Source: Saprospiraceae bacterium (GTDB lineage Bacteria > Bacteroidota > Bacteroidia > Chitinophagales > Saprospiraceae). From it: a DNA stretch of 64,000 nt. The stretch spans positions 124,001 to 188,000 of the forward strand of contig JAHDGU010000002.1 of the NCBI GenBank assembly GCA_020627535.1. Direction: 5' to 3'. A program made the position numbers and the translations under genes. Under the pieces are notes generated by a model. That model worked only from the letters and a program-made list of their open reading frames with translations. It ran no database searches and was not told the origin of the DNA. Positions within the stretch are counted from its first letter, which is position 1. The number at the start of each line of letters is the position of its first letter. Positions 62,420-64,000 of this stretch are shown here, one piece after another.

Positions 62420-64000
62420 TCAAGGAGACTTTAGCAATCGCAAGCTGAGTGCTGAATCTTCACCGACGGGTGAGATAAAATACAGTCCTGAAGTCAGATC
62501 AACAAGCTCCAGAGCTCCGTGGCTGTCAATGCTTCTATGTGTGAGGAAGGTCCCATCTGCCGACGCCACCTTCCAAAGTCGGTAGTGTCTCAGAGAAAGA
62601 GGAATGTAGACCATCTCAGATGCTGGCTGTGGATAAAGCAAGTGAGCTTGAGAAGAATACTCAACGCGAATCAGGCTAGAATGCCGAGTTTCAGTCCGCA
62701 ATCTGTAGTAATTGCTACCGTCATATGGATCTGTGTCCACCACGCTCTGGACACTCAAGTTCTCTGCGATGGCAATATACTCGCCGAGATGATTTCTCTT
62801 TTCCAGGTGGTAAAATTCTGTCTGAGCCGCATCTTCCCAACGTAGCTCTATCCCGTCCGACACGACCTGACCTCTTAGGATCAGATCAGTACTCGGCAGC
62901 AACTCATCCTCGAGGATATGAATGCAAGTATCAACACCGATATCGCTTAGCTCTTGAATCGTTCCAGAAGGCCACGTGATCCTTATGAGCTCTACAGACT
63001 CATTGCTCCCTAGACCAAAATGCAGATATGGAGAGTCACCAGCTCCCAAGGATGAACCCGAGCGCGACTCCGCATACTGCTCTTCTCCATCTGGAGTCCT
63101 CAACATGATTTTACTACCAACGCCGTCTCGATTTGACAACACCCCTTCTAAGTCTAGCTTGATGTAGTGATTGCTATTGTCAAGATCATTTCTTTTGAAC
63201 TGCGCTGAATTATCATAATTCACAATGAAGACATCTAGATCTCCATCATTGTCATAATCCCCCACTGCACTAGTCCGTCCCCGATTAATATCATCAAAAT
63301 TGTGGGAAGCACTGTAATCTGAAAAGCTTCCATCACCATCATTATTGAAGTAAAAATTGGGGTGTGAAGTATCTAGATTATTCTGTGTACCTCCTAGACC
63401 AAGATATCCTGAGACGACCAGTAAATCCACCCACATATCATTGTCTAGATCTGCGAAATTCATCCCCCAGCTATAATTGCCAGTTTCTTGAACGGCAACT
63501 CCAGCACTTACTGCCACATCTGTAAAATTACCATTGTCATTTTCCCAGAGTCTTATGTCACCAATATTGGAATATGCCAAATCTTGATCTCCGTCATGAT
63601 CATAGTCTGCAATGGCCAAACCCATCGCACTGGCACAATCATCTAGCCCTATGGCTTCTGTAATCGTATCAAACTCCCAAGTACTCCAGTCACTTCCAGA
63701 TGGACCTAAATTCTCATAAAAAACTTGTTTGACAGGCCACTGATGCGTACAGTCGTTGGTCACCAATAAATCAAAGTCACCATCATCATCAAAATCAGTC
63801 CAACCAGAAATAAATGAGCTACCCCATCGCAATCCAAAATCATCAATTAAAAAGCTGGCATCTTCAAAAAAATCACCATTCACATTGTGCAGCAAATAGT
63901 CATTCGTATCAACCATTCCATCATGATATTCTGCAGGAACGTGATTGCTCAAATAGAGGTCAAGATATCCGTCTTCATCAAAGTCAAACCATGTCACAGA
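62420..64000 (-). CDS. VCBS/FG-GAP and ASPIC/UnbV domain protein with T9SS tail, 5' end outside window
   Basis: At least 527 residues, open to the right window edge, so the N-terminus is missing. It contains FG-GAP/VCBS beta-propeller repeats with calcium loops (WFDFDEDGYLDLYLSN, WTDFDDDGDFDLLVTND, IADYDHDGDQDLAYSN, FADLDNDMWVDLLVVSG, VGDYDNDGDLDVFIVN). An ASPIC/UnbV domain follows (YIKLDLEGVLSNRDGVGSKIMLRTPDG to LHFGLGSNESVELIRITWPSGTIQEL). The last part (RVEYSSQAHLLYPQPASEMVYIPLSLRHYRLWKV to SLRLLKSP) is a T9SS type A-like tail. It is likely a surface calcium-binding adhesin or ligand-binding propeller of the CRTAC1-like group. Confidence 0.88.
   Translation of the reverse strand, partial: SVTWFDFDEDGYLDLYLSNHVPAEYHDGMVDTNDYLLHNVNGDFFEDASFLIDDFGLRWGSSFISGWTDFDDDGDFDLLVTNDCTHQWPVKQVFYENLGPSGSDWSTWEFDTITEAIGLDDCASAMGLAIADYDHDGDQDLAYSNIGDIRLWENDNGNFTDVAVSAGVAVQETGNYSWGMNFADLDNDMWVDLLVVSGYLGLGGTQNNLDTSHPNFYFNNDGDGSFSDYSASHNFDDINRGRTSAVGDYDNDGDLDVFIVNYDNSAQFKRNDLDNSNHYIKLDLEGVLSNRDGVGSKIMLRTPDGEEQYAESRSGSSLGAGDSPYLHFGLGSNESVELIRITWPSGTIQELSDIGVDTCIHILEDELLPSTDLILRGQVVSDGIELRWEDAAQTEFYHLEKRNHLGEYIAIAENLSVQSVVDTDPYDGSNYYRLRTETRHSSLIRVEYSSQAHLLYPQPASEMVYIPLSLRHYRLWKVASADGTFLTHRSIDSHGALELVDLTSGLYFISPVGEDSALSLRLLKSP

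Noticed and set aside
63995-63997. GTG as the start of the VCBS/UnbV protein
   Set aside because: The frame is open to the window edge and begins in the middle of an FG-GAP repeat, so the gene simply continues outside.

Overview
The window reads as a chromosomal segment of a Bacteroidota bacterium, most likely a marine, polysaccharide-degrading member of the Saprospiria/Lewinella-like lineages (lineage is inference). Evidence: several type IX secretion (T9SS) C-terminal sorting domains of both type A and type B, a PorP/SprF protein, a TonB receptor paired with a DUF4249 lipoprotein, HYR/SprB-type repeat adhesins, and promoter-like TAnnTTTG boxes upstream of several genes. Nearly everything is on the minus strand. 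I see no rRNA, tRNA, CRISPR array, transposase or phage gene.

Region 1 (1-16.7 kb, minus): an eight-gene beta-glucan (laminarin-type) utilisation operon. In transcription order: a T9SS-exported protein with five glycan-binding-like modules; a clan GH-A glycosidase domain fused to a predicted outer-membrane beta-barrel; a surface lipoprotein with four further binding modules; a GH16 laminarinase lipoprotein; a cytosolic phosphorylase-like protein resembling GH149 beta-1,3-glucan phosphorylases; a GH17 lipoprotein; a GH30 lipoprotein; and a GPH-type sugar symporter cut by the window edge. No SusC/SusD pair is present in the window. A diverging GH26-like enzyme starts on the other side of the promoter region. 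The inferred flow is surface capture and cleavage, passage into the periplasm, trimming, symport, then phosphorolysis to glucose-1-phosphate.

Region 2 (17-30.4 kb): housekeeping and small genes: AlkD-like DNA glycosylase, a small membrane protein, an ankyrin protein, TonB receptor plus DUF4249, DUF1684, TatD, a MORN-repeat protein, RNase HI with viroplasmin domain, two secreted unknowns, a GNAT, a TonB-C-domain secreted protein, a Fur-family regulator, peptide deformylase and RuvX/YqgF.

Region 3 (30.7-60 kb, minus): four giant secreted repeat proteins (about 1350-2450 aa). All end in the same cassette: dockerin-like calcium loops, a cohesin-like domain, and a type A T9SS tail. Upstream lie a small secreted protein, a PorP/SprF partner, a 950-aa protein with three cohesin-like modules plus SprB repeats and a type B tail, and a NarL-type response regulator. 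Together they look like a cohesin/dockerin-based cell-surface adhesion assembly that is not attached to cellulose-degrading enzymes. This is the best candidate for an undescribed system here.

Region 4 (59.4-64 kb): a Tat-exported glycosylasparaginase-like hydrolase, a T9SS-secreted animal-type haem peroxidase and a partial VCBS/UnbV-type T9SS protein.

Across the window a short mini-hairpin (consensus TTTTGGC-GAAA-GCC) recurs at about fifteen places, nearly all inside genes, in both orientations and far above chance by my hand count. I found no standard explanation for it.
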